A DNA stretch of 64,000 nt from Pseudomonadota bacterium (GTDB lineage: Bacteria; Pseudomonadota; Alphaproteobacteria; Caulobacterales; Caulobacteraceae), in the NCBI GenBank assembly GCA_023386645.1, contig JAEWJI010000039.1, forward strand, positions 18,811 through 82,810, written 5' to 3'. Position numbers and translations under genes: made by a program. Shown here piece after piece: positions 27,542-35,288 of this stretch. How positions within the stretch are numbered: the first letter of the stretch is position 1; every line of letters begins with the position of its first letter. The notes under the pieces were generated by a model. It was not told where the DNA came from and did not search any database. It was given only the letters and a program-made list of their open reading frames with translations.

Positions 27542-29043
27542 GCCGGGAAGCGCCAGGCCTCCTGCAGCGCCCGCATCGGCGCCCGCGCCTTGGCCAGCGT
27601 CTCGGCGTATTCCATGACCGGATCGCTGTCGGCCACCACGCCGGCCCCCGCCTGGACGAAGGCCTGACCCTGGGTGAAGAGCAGGGTGCGCAGCACGATG
27701 CAGATATCCGCTTCTCCGCCTGCCGAGATGTAGCCCACCCCGCCGCCGTAGCCGACGCCGCGCTTCTGGCCCTCCAGTTCGTCGATGATCTCCATGGCCC
27801 GCACCTTGGGCGCCCCCGACAGGGTGCCGGCGGGCAAGGCGGCGAGCAGGGCGTCCACCGCGTCGATGCGAGGATCGGCCCGGCCGCGCACGTTCGACAC
27901 GATGTGCATCACCTGGCTGTAGCGCTCGATCGAGAAGCTCTCGGTGACCTCGACCGAACCCGGGGCTGATACTCTGCCGACGTCGTTGCGGCCCAGATCC
28001 AGCAGCATCAGGTGTTCCGAGCGTTCCTTGGGATCGGCCAGCAACTCGGACTCCAGCGCCCTGTCGGCCTCGGGCGTCGCGCCGCGCGGTCGGGTGCCCG
28101 CCAAGGGGCGAATGGTCACTTCACCGTCTTTGAGCCGGACCAGGATCTCCGGACTCGATCCGGCCAGCTGGAAGTCGCCGAAGTCGAGATAGAAGAGGTA
28201 GGGCGAAGGGTTCTGTCGCCGCAGCGAGCGATAGGCAGCGAACGGCGAGATCGTCAGCGGGGCCTGCAGGCGATGGCTTAGCACCACCTGGAAGATGTCG
28301 CCGGCCTCGATATAGGCCTGAGCGCGGGCCACCTTGTCAGAAAAGGCCGCCGCATCGATCGCGGCCTCAAGCGGAGGCGCTTCGGTCGCGGCAGCAGCCG
28401 GCCGCGACGGCAGAGGCCGGGCGAGGGCGGCCTCGAAATCGTCGAGCCGCCGAAGCGCGGCCTCGTAGGCCCCGTTCGGATCGATCCCGGCGTCCGGATA
28501 GGCGGCTGAGGTCACAATGATCTCGTGGCCGACCGAATCGAAAACCGCGACCAGTCCCGGACGCGTCAGGACGGCGTCGGGAAGGCCGAGCGGGTCCGGC
28601 GGCGCCTCGCCGAGCGGCTCCAGCAACCGCACCATGTCGTAGCCGAATACCCCAAACAGGCCCGCAGCCATCGGCGGCAGGTCTTCCGGCAGGGCCAGCC
28701 GGCCCGCCGCGATCAGGGCGCGCAGCGACTCCACGGTCGGCAGGGGCTCGAGCTCGAACCGGTCGGCGGCCACCGCGCCGTCTCGCGCAAGCTCCGCCCG
28801 GTCGCCGTGACAGCGCCAGACGATGTCCGGGTCCATGGCCAGGATGGAATAGCGGCCCTTCACCGCTCCGCCTTCCACCGACTCCAGGAGGAAGGCGTAA
28901 CGGCGTCCCAATCCGACCTTCAGATAGGCCGAGACGGGCGTCTCAACGTCGTCCACGATCCGGCGGACCAGAACCTGTGGCCGGCCGTCGCGCAGGCCTT
29001 CGACGAAAGCGGAACGCTCCGCGTCGCCGCTCTCGGCCGTCAT
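27538..29043 (-). CDS. trpE: Anthranilate synthase component I
   Basis: TrpE converts chorismate to anthranilate with ammonia from TrpG. The 501-residue protein carries the tryptophan feedback-site motif FLLESVEGG, then the chorismate-binding core with SSPEILVRLKDG, IRPLAGTRPRG, LLDLGRNDVGRV and GYISAGGEADICI. The start overlaps the end of the upstream foldase gene by four bases. I saw no leader peptide with tandem Trp codons upstream. Confidence 0.97.
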   Translation of the reverse strand: MTAESGDAERSAFVEGLRDGRPQVLVRRIVDDVETPVSAYLKVGLGRRYAFLLESVEGGAVKGRYSILAMDPDIVWRCHGDRAELARDGAVAADRFELEPLPTVESLRALIAAGRLALPEDLPPMAAGLFGVFGYDMVRLLEPLGEAPPDPLGLPDAVLTRPGLVAVFDSVGHEIIVTSAAYPDAGIDPNGAYEAALRRLDDFEAALARPLPSRPAAAATEAPPLEAAIDAAAFSDKVARAQAYIEAGDIFQVVLSHRLQAPLTISPFAAYRSLRRQNPSPYLFYLDFGDFQLAGSSPEILVRLKDGEVTIRPLAGTRPRGATPEADRALESELLADPKERSEHLMLLDLGRNDVGRVSAPGSVEVTESFSIERYSQVMHIVSNVRGRADPRIDAVDALLAALPAGTLSGAPKVRAMEIIDELEGQKRGVGYGGGVGYISAGGEADICIVLRTLLFTQGQAFVQAGAGVVADSDPVMEYAETLAKARAPMRALQEAWRFPA

Positions 29044-30974
29044 CGGGGCGCGGGCGCGGTCGGGGCGCTGGGAACGCCAGCAGGGGTGGCCGGCGTGTCC
29101 GTCAGATTCAGGGCCTGGCGGGCCCGCTCGACGTCGTGCCTGGCGCCGACCTTGTTCGCGGCGGCCTCGATCGCGAGGTTGGCCATCTCCTGGCCCATGG
29201 CCTCGCCCAGACGCGGCCCGATCTCCGCGATCAGGGCGGCGGCCGGCGCCGCGGCCGGAGCCCGTACGGCATCCACCCGACCCACGACGAAGGCGGTCTC
29301 GCTGGCCTGGCCGGTGAAGATCTGGCCCCGCCCCTGGCCGAACACGCCGGCCAGAACGCCTTGGCCCAGTTCGGCCTGGTTCGCTTGGTTCTGTACGATA
29401 CCCGTGCGGGTGACCAGCGACGCGCCGGCGGAAGCGGCGACAGCGGCGATATCCTGGCCGTTGCGAACCTGGGCGGCCAGGGCGTCGGCTCGCGCGGACA
29501 GCAGGCGCTGGTTCTCACGGCGGGTCCAGGCTTGGGCCAGTTCGTCGCGGACATCTGCCAGCTGCGGCATGGCGGCCGGGCTGACGTCTTCCACGCGCAG
29601 GGCGAAATACTGGCCCTGGCCCACGTCGACGATCTCGCTCTCGCCGCCCTTGGCGAGGGCGTAGGCGGTCTGGACCACCTGGGGCGGGGCCGGCAGCGGC
29701 TGGCCGTTAGGCAGCCGCCCGTCCTGGGTGAAGGGCGGCAGGCGGACAATCCGGGCGCCGGCGTCGGTCACCGCCTGGGCGAAGGTCTTGCCAGCGTTGC
29801 GGGCGGCCTCGAAGCGTTCGACCCGGGCGTAGATCGCCGCGCGTTCGGTCTCGCCGCGCAGCTCGTCGATGATCGCAGCCCGTGCGCTGTCGAGGGTCGC
29901 GGCTTGGCCGGGGGTCACGCCGGTCAGCTGAGCCACCGTGAAGCCGAGGCCGGCCTGGATCGGTTCTGAAACCTGGTTGACCGTCATGCCAAACACGGCC
30001 TGGCCCACCGCCCGGTCGCCGATGGCGGCCTGGGGCTGGTCGGTGAAGGTCGCGGGCCGGACGTCCGCCGCGCGGGCCGCCTGTTCCGGCGTTTGGCCGG
30101 CCCGCAGGGCGGCGGCGGCGCGGGCGGCAGCCTCGCGCGTGGGCGCGGTGATGGTGACGTAGCTGCGGCGCTCGGGTTGCGAAAGGGCGGCCTTGCGGAA
30201 CTCGAAACGCTCCTGGATCTGCGCTTCGGTCGGGGCGGCGACCTGGCCGGCCGCGGAGTTGAACAGCACCAGCGCCACCGCGCGGAACTCCGGGCGGCGC
30301 AGCTGAGCGGCGTTCTCGTTCATGAAGGCCGTCAACTGGGCATCGGTCGGAGCCGGAGCCGTGCCGGCCATGGCCTGGGTCACCTGAAACCAGCGGGCGT
30401 CGCGGGTGTGCAGACCCTGGGCGGCCAGCAGGGCCGACAGGACGCGCGGAGGCCGAACCCCCGCCACCATGGCCTGGCCGAAGTGCTGGGTGATGTACTG
30501 GTCGCGGAAGTCCTGCTCAAGCATCGCCGGAGTGACGTTCTGCTGGGCCAGCAGCTGCTGGTACTGTTCCTCGTCGAACTTGCCCGTCACCTGGTTGAAG
30601 AAGGCCGGGATTGCTCGGATCTGCTTGTGGATTAGGGCGTCTCCGGGGCGGATGCCCGCCCCCCAGGCCCAAGCGAGGAAACCCAGCCGCTGGGTCTGTC
30701 GCTGCAGATAGTCGAGGTGCAGGTTTTCGGCAGCCATCTCCTGGATAGTCACCGGACGCCCGGACTCCTCCTGGATATTGGAGCGCACCCGTTCAAAGTC
30801 GGCCGTAAAGGCCTGGGTGTTCATGCTGCGATCGCCCGCCTCGATCACATTGCGGGGGCCCAGCGCGCCGAAGATGTCCATCTGCGAGCCGGTGACCAGC
30901 AGGCTGAGCGCCAGCAGGCCGAGCAGGCCGACGGCCCATTTGGACTTAGCGAAACTGCGGAGACCGGAGATCAT
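29040..30974 (-). CDS. PpiD-type peptidylprolyl isomerase / SurA-like foldase
   Basis: This is an inner-membrane-anchored periplasmic folding factor for exported proteins. The start at 30974 gives MISGLRSFAKSKWAVGLLGLLALSLLV, a short cytoplasmic tail and one membrane helix. Next come a SurA-N-like helical chaperone region (about residues 40-250), a parvulin-like PPIase region around residues 240-360 that lacks an obvious strong active-site signature, and a C-terminal helical part. The length is 644 residues. A longer in-frame start to 31016 is possible but adds residues before the membrane helix. It heads the minus-strand run into trpE. Confidence 0.88.
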   Translation of the reverse strand: MISGLRSFAKSKWAVGLLGLLALSLLVTGSQMDIFGALGPRNVIEAGDRSMNTQAFTADFERVRSNIQEESGRPVTIQEMAAENLHLDYLQRQTQRLGFLAWAWGAGIRPGDALIHKQIRAIPAFFNQVTGKFDEEQYQQLLAQQNVTPAMLEQDFRDQYITQHFGQAMVAGVRPPRVLSALLAAQGLHTRDARWFQVTQAMAGTAPAPTDAQLTAFMNENAAQLRRPEFRAVALVLFNSAAGQVAAPTEAQIQERFEFRKAALSQPERRSYVTITAPTREAAARAAAALRAGQTPEQAARAADVRPATFTDQPQAAIGDRAVGQAVFGMTVNQVSEPIQAGLGFTVAQLTGVTPGQAATLDSARAAIIDELRGETERAAIYARVERFEAARNAGKTFAQAVTDAGARIVRLPPFTQDGRLPNGQPLPAPPQVVQTAYALAKGGESEIVDVGQGQYFALRVEDVSPAAMPQLADVRDELAQAWTRRENQRLLSARADALAAQVRNGQDIAAVAASAGASLVTRTGIVQNQANQAELGQGVLAGVFGQGRGQIFTGQASETAFVVGRVDAVRAPAAAPAAALIAEIGPRLGEAMGQEMANLAIEAAANKVGARHDVERARQALNLTDTPATPAGVPSAPTAPAPR

Positions 30975-31073
30975 TGACGCGAGCCTGATAGCGGGGCCGC
31001 GCGGGACGCCGGCCATTCAGCGCGTATAGAGGCCCGTCCATGGCGCCCGCAAGGCTGGCTGGGAACGGACGGC

Positions 31074-31102
31074 TTGGCTTCGTGACGGTCGCCCCCTAGA
31101 CA
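31074..31102 (+). promoter_or_regulatory. Candidate tpiA promoter, possibly giving a leaderless mRNA
   Basis: TTGGCT at 31074-31079 and TAGACA at 31097-31102 are 17 bases apart. The usual start distance from the -10 falls on or next to the tpiA ATG at 31109. The only Shine-Dalgarno-like bases before the ATG are a weak AGG. Confidence 0.4.
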
Positions 31103-31108
31103 GGTCTC

Positions 31109-31861
31109 ATGAAACAATCCGTGAAGTTCATCGTCGGCAACTGGAAGATGAACGGCGACGTCGACGGCCGGGAGCAGTTCGACCAGCTGAACTCCGCTCT
31201 GGCCGAAACCCCGTCGCCGCACCGCGTGGCGATCTGCCCGCCGGCCACCCTGATCGCTCAGCTGGCCTGGGCCGCGCGCGGCTGCGCTATCGAACTGGGC
31301 GGCCAGGACTGCCACGGTCAGGCATCCGGAGCATACACAGGCTGCGTCTCGGCCGAGCTTCTCAAGGCGGCGGGTGCAAGTCTCGTGATTCTGGGTCACT
31401 CGGAACGTCGAGCCGATTTCGGAGAGAGCGACCTCGATGTCTCCGTCAAGGTCGAGGCGGCCCTGCGGGCTGGCCTCGAGCCGATCGTGTGCGTCGGCGA
31501 GACGCTCGACCAGCGGGAGGCCGGTCAGTGCCTACCCGTGGTCACCGAGCAGATCCGGGGCTCCCTGCCTCGAACCTTGGCCGGAAAGGCGTTCGCGGTG
31601 GCTTATGAGCCTGTGTGGGCGATCGGCACAGGCCTGACCCCCACTCTGGAGCAAATCGAGGAGGTCCACGGCGTCATCCGCGCGGCCTTGGTCGAGCGTT
31701 TCGGCGAAGCTGGCGGTGCGGTTCCGATCCTCTATGGCGGGTCGGTCAAGCCTTCGAACGCCGCCGAAATACTGGCTGTCCCCGAGGTGGGCGGCGCCCT
31801 GGTCGGCGGCGCCTCGCTAAAGGCCGCCGACTTCCTGGAGATCATCCGCGCCGCCGCCTAG
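31109..31861 (+). CDS. tpiA: Triosephosphate isomerase
   Basis: The enzyme interconverts dihydroxyacetone phosphate and glyceraldehyde 3-phosphate. The 250-residue TIM barrel has the catalytic lysine in GNWKMNG, the histidine in ILGHSERR and the glutamate in AYEPVWAIGTG, followed by the flexible loop and ILYGGSVKPSNA. It diverges from the foldase gene and is followed by secG, a frequent pairing. Confidence 0.98.
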   Translation: MKQSVKFIVGNWKMNGDVDGREQFDQLNSALAETPSPHRVAICPPATLIAQLAWAARGCAIELGGQDCHGQASGAYTGCVSAELLKAAGASLVILGHSERRADFGESDLDVSVKVEAALRAGLEPIVCVGETLDQREAGQCLPVVTEQIRGSLPRTLAGKAFAVAYEPVWAIGTGLTPTLEQIEEVHGVIRAALVERFGEAGGAVPILYGGSVKPSNAAEILAVPEVGGALVGGASLKAADFLEIIRAAA

Positions 31862-31887
31862 GTTGCTCCCGAAGGCGGCTCAGCGGC

Positions 31888-31910
31888 GGGACGGCGGCCG
31901 GGGCCGTCCC
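31888..31910 (+). terminator. Possible terminator after tpiA
   Basis: GGGACGGC and GCCGTCCC form an eight-base-pair stem around a seven-base loop, followed by TATTCCCT. The T-rich tail is poor, so partial read-through to secG is plausible. Confidence 0.4.
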
Positions 31911-31974
31911 TATTCCCTCGCACGGCCCCAGATGCTAGACGCCGCCGCTTGATCGGCGCGGGGTCGCGCCACAC

Positions 31975-32403
31975 ATGAAGTCGGCCATGCTCCAGACCAT
32001 TCTCCTCGTCGCGATGATCCTGATTTCGATCGCGCTGACCGCCGTGATCCTGCTCCAGCGCTCGGAGGGCGGGGCGCTGGGAATGGGCGGCGGACCTTCG
32101 GGCTTCATGAGCGCGCGCGGCGCCGGCAACCTTCTGACCCGGTCGACCGCCATCCTGGCTATCCTGTTCTTCGTCTGCGCGATCCTGCTGACCATCGCCG
32201 GCAACATGGCTCGTGGCGCCCAGTCGGTGGTCGATGCCGACGCCATCGGCTCCATCGCCTTGGACGAACAGCCCGCCGCCCAGGCTCCGGCCGAGGCACC
32301 CGCAGCCCCGGCCCAGCCCGCCGCGCCTTCGCTGGAGGACCTGGAGGCCGCCCTGCCGACGACGGGCGCCGCTTCGGCCCCGGCTCCGGCTCCCGCCCAG
32401 TAG
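31975..32403 (+). CDS. secG: Preprotein translocase subunit SecG
   Basis: SecG is the small third subunit of the SecYEG channel. Two membrane helices (about residues 5-30 and 58-80) flank the conserved loop QRSEGGALGMGGG. The C-terminal 55 residues are a Pro/Ala-rich tail, making 142 residues in total. The ATG at 31975 or the one at 31987 could be the start. A strong terminator follows. Confidence 0.94.
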   Translation: MKSAMLQTILLVAMILISIALTAVILLQRSEGGALGMGGGPSGFMSARGAGNLLTRSTAILAILFFVCAILLTIAGNMARGAQSVVDADAIGSIALDEQPAAQAPAEAPAAPAQPAAPSLEDLEAALPTTGAASAPAPAPAQ

Positions 32404-32467
32404 GGAATGCGCGGGGAGCCCGCCGCTTCGGTCTCCTCTCGCTTCCCGCCTTACCCGCCTCCGGAAT

Positions 32468-32497
32468 CGAGGCCGCGTCCGACGCGGCCTCGTTTTC
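32468..32497 (+). terminator. Strong intrinsic terminator after secG
   Basis: CGAGGCCGCG and CGCGGCCTCG pair perfectly around a TCCGA loop and are followed directly by TTTTCATTTGTTT. This is one of the clearest rho-independent terminators in the window and separates secG from pyrG. Confidence 0.88.
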
Positions 32498-32571
32498 ATT
32501 TGTTTCCTGTCCACATGTCCGGCGACGCCCCTCGGCTTCGTCGGACCGAATCGGCGCTAAGGTGATCGCCC

Positions 32572-34224
32572 ATGGCTCGCTATGTGTTCATCACCGGCGG
32601 CGTGGTTTCCTCGCTCGGCAAGGGTCTCGCTTCCGCCGCTCTCGGTGCGCTTCTGCAGGCGCGCGGCTACCGCGTCCGCCTGCGCAAGCTCGACCCCTAT
32701 CTGAACGTCGATCCGGGCACGATGAGCCCGTACCAGCACGGCGAGGTCTTCGTGACCGACGACGGGGCCGAAACCGATCTCGATCTCGGCCACTATGAGC
32801 GCTTCACAGGCGTCTCGGCCGCCAAGTCGGACAACATCACGACCGGGCGGATTTACCAGACAATCCTGGAGAAAGAGAGGCGAGGGGACTACCTCGGCGC
32901 CACCGTCCAGGTCATCCCGCACGTCACCGACCAGATCAAATCCTTCTGTCTGACCCCCGCCCTGGCCGATGACGGCGAACCGGCGGATTTCGTGCTGGTG
33001 GAGATCGGCGGCACGGTCGGCGACATCGAGGGCCTGCCCTTCTTCGAGGCCATCCGCCAGCTAGGCCAGGACCTGCCGCGCGGCCAGTCCTGCTTCGTCC
33101 ACCTGACGCTGTTGCCCTTCATCAAGACCGCCGGCGAGATGAAGACCAAGCCGACCCAGCACTCGGTCAAGGAGCTGCGCTCCATCGGCATCCAGCCGGA
33201 CATCCTGTTGTGCCGCTGCGAACAGCCCATCCCGGCTGATGAGAAGCGCAAGATCGGCCTGTTCTGCAACGTGCGCGAGAGCGGCGTCATACAGGCGATG
33301 GATTCCGCCGACATCTACGCCGTGCCGCTGGACTATCATCGCGAGGGCCTGGACCGGGAGGTCTTAGCGCACTTCGGCATCACCGACGCGCCCGAGCCGG
33401 ATCTGTCCGGCTGGCAGGAGATCGCACGGCGTCGCCTGCATCCGGACGGCGAAGTCACCGTCGCCGTGGTCGGCAAATACACGGTCCTAAAGGACGCCTA
33501 TAAGTCCCTGATCGAGGCGCTGCACCACGGCGGGGTGGCCAACAACGTCAAGGTCAACATCGACTGGGTCGAGGCCGACACCTTCGAAGGCGACCCTGAG
33601 GCCTGCGAGGAGCGGCTTCAGGGCGCCCACGCCGTCCTGGTGCCTGGCGGCTTCGGCGAGCGCGGCTCGGAAGGCAAGATCGAGGCCGCCCGCTTCGCCC
33701 GCGAGCGCAACATCCCCTACTTCGGCATCTGTTTCGGCATGCAGATGGCGGTGATCGAGGCGGCCCGGAACCTCGCCGGCTTCCCCAAGGCCTCGTCCAC
33801 CGAGTTCGGCCCGACGTCCGAGCCTGTAGTCGGCCTGATGACGGAGTGGACCCAAGGCAATCAGCGCGTCCTGCGCCAGCAGGGCGGTGACCTGGGTGGC
33901 ACCATGCGCCTGGGCGCGTATGACTCGACCCTGGCGCCGGGATCGAAGATCGCCGAGATATACGGCTCCCACGCGATTAGCGAGCGGCACCGCCACCGCT
34001 ACGAAGTGAACATAAACTATCGCGAGGCGATCGAGGAAAGAGGCGGCTTACGGTTCGCGGGTCTGTCTCCGGACGGCATCCTGCCGGAGACCGTGGAGCG
34101 CACCGACCACCCCTGGTTCATCGGGGTTCAGTACCACCCCGAACTGAAGAGCCGCCCCTTCGCGCCCCACCCCCTGTTCGCCAGCTTCATCGAAGCCGCC
34201 GTGGTGCAGAGCCGGCTGGTCTGA
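32572..34224 (+). CDS. pyrG: CTP synthase
   Basis: PyrG aminates UTP to CTP using glutamine. The 550-residue protein has the synthase domain with the P-loop GGVVSSLGKGL and the lid-region IGGTVGDIEGLPF, then a class I glutaminase domain with the nucleophile cysteine in FGICFGMQMAVIEA and the HPE motif near the C terminus. It starts behind AAGGTG and stands alone. Confidence 0.98.
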   Translation: MARYVFITGGVVSSLGKGLASAALGALLQARGYRVRLRKLDPYLNVDPGTMSPYQHGEVFVTDDGAETDLDLGHYERFTGVSAAKSDNITTGRIYQTILEKERRGDYLGATVQVIPHVTDQIKSFCLTPALADDGEPADFVLVEIGGTVGDIEGLPFFEAIRQLGQDLPRGQSCFVHLTLLPFIKTAGEMKTKPTQHSVKELRSIGIQPDILLCRCEQPIPADEKRKIGLFCNVRESGVIQAMDSADIYAVPLDYHREGLDREVLAHFGITDAPEPDLSGWQEIARRRLHPDGEVTVAVVGKYTVLKDAYKSLIEALHHGGVANNVKVNIDWVEADTFEGDPEACEERLQGAHAVLVPGGFGERGSEGKIEAARFARERNIPYFGICFGMQMAVIEAARNLAGFPKASSTEFGPTSEPVVGLMTEWTQGNQRVLRQQGGDLGGTMRLGAYDSTLAPGSKIAEIYGSHAISERHRHRYEVNINYREAIEERGGLRFAGLSPDGILPETVERTDHPWFIGVQYHPELKSRPFAPHPLFASFIEAAVVQSRLV

Positions 34225-34240
34225 CGAGCCCGGTCAGGGC

Positions 34241-34816
34241 TCAGTCCATCCCGGCCTTTTCGGCTACATAGGCGCGGCAGGCGTCGGACGCTGCAATCAA
34301 TAGTTCCTCCTCCTGGTTGCCCAAGGCGATCAGTCGCTGCACCTGCTCGGGCGTGACGGCGTCACCGCCATAGACGTCGACCTGGGCGTTGTAGATTTCG
34401 GTCCGCTTCTCCAGCGCGGCGTAGGCCGCGTCCGACACCTCGTCGGGTAGAAGCATCGTCATCTGCAGATACTGGCGGTGCAGATCTTGGGACACCTGGT
34501 TGCTGGCCGCCAGGTTGGCTTCCAGCTGGGCGATGGCGGCGTCGTCCATCTCGCCTTCCAGCAGTTCAGCGTTCTTCTCGCCGTCCGTCGTCGCCTTGGC
34601 CGTCAGGTCGCCGAACTGCATGCAGACCCCGAGTTGGTTCTCGAAGATCTTTTGCTGCGCCGCGGCCTGGCTGACGCTGAGGGCCTGAGCGGCGGTGAAC
34701 AGGGACGTGCCAGCGACGATCAGGGCGGAGATCGCGGACAGGCTCGCCACCGTTCCTTCGAGCGAAACCCGTTGCATCCTTGGTGATGAAGGGCCTCCCG
34801 GCGGTTGATCGATCAT
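34241..34816 (-). CDS. Membrane-anchored hypothetical protein
   Basis: The 191-residue product starts at an ATG with GGGGGA five bases upstream. One hydrophobic helix at about residues 22-45 follows a short polar N terminus. The remainder is an acidic helical domain containing two cysteines, in GVCMQFGD and SDACRAYVAEK. I do not recognise the family. It is convergent with pyrG, separated by 16 bases that belong to a small GAGCCC/GGGCTC hairpin. Confidence 0.7.
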   Translation of the reverse strand: MIDQPPGGPSSPRMQRVSLEGTVASLSAISALIVAGTSLFTAAQALSVSQAAAQQKIFENQLGVCMQFGDLTAKATTDGEKNAELLEGEMDDAAIAQLEANLAASNQVSQDLHRQYLQMTMLLPDEVSDAAYAALEKRTEIYNAQVDVYGGDAVTPEQVQRLIALGNQEEELLIAASDACRAYVAEKAGMD

Positions 34817-35288
34817 GCAAGTCCCCCGACTTTGAAATGGCGCGCGCCAGAGCTTCCTTTGAAAGGCGTGGCTCCTTGAGGGAGGAGAGGGCGCGCTCCT
34901 TCACTTGTCAATCGAACCAGAGGAACCCAAGGTCGGCCGCCTCTATATCGAACGACACGGCTGTCGAACTGCGACGCAGTCGTCAAACAGGCTGAAAAGG
35001 GTGGCGGTGCTGGCAGTCCAACACAAACTTGTCTCCGCTAACCTCCGCCTCTTAACCCTGCGGCTTCTCTCGTGAAGCCAAAGCCTCGGGCTCCTATTTT
35101 GCAGCTATTGTTGGCAATGCGAGGTACAGAGCGGGGAGGGCTGGTCACGTTGCGCTTAGCCTGATGACTTCCGGAATAGGGGCCTGAATGCATGGTTCCG
35201 GACATCTGTGCTCTGCACGTTAGTCACGATCAAATGGCGTCGCCTGGTCCAAGCCCAATGCCGAACTCATGTGGGCGTCGAATTCAGT
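34817..35288. other. Intergenic region without a supported gene
   Basis: These 472 bases are upstream of the minus-strand hypothetical gene and downstream of the PQQ dehydrogenase. Short frames on both strands lack start signals and look like chance. No terminator with a T-run, no tRNA and no repeat was found. Base composition is less GC-rich than the flanks in the second half. It marks the border between conserved genes and the respiratory island. Confidence 0.5.
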
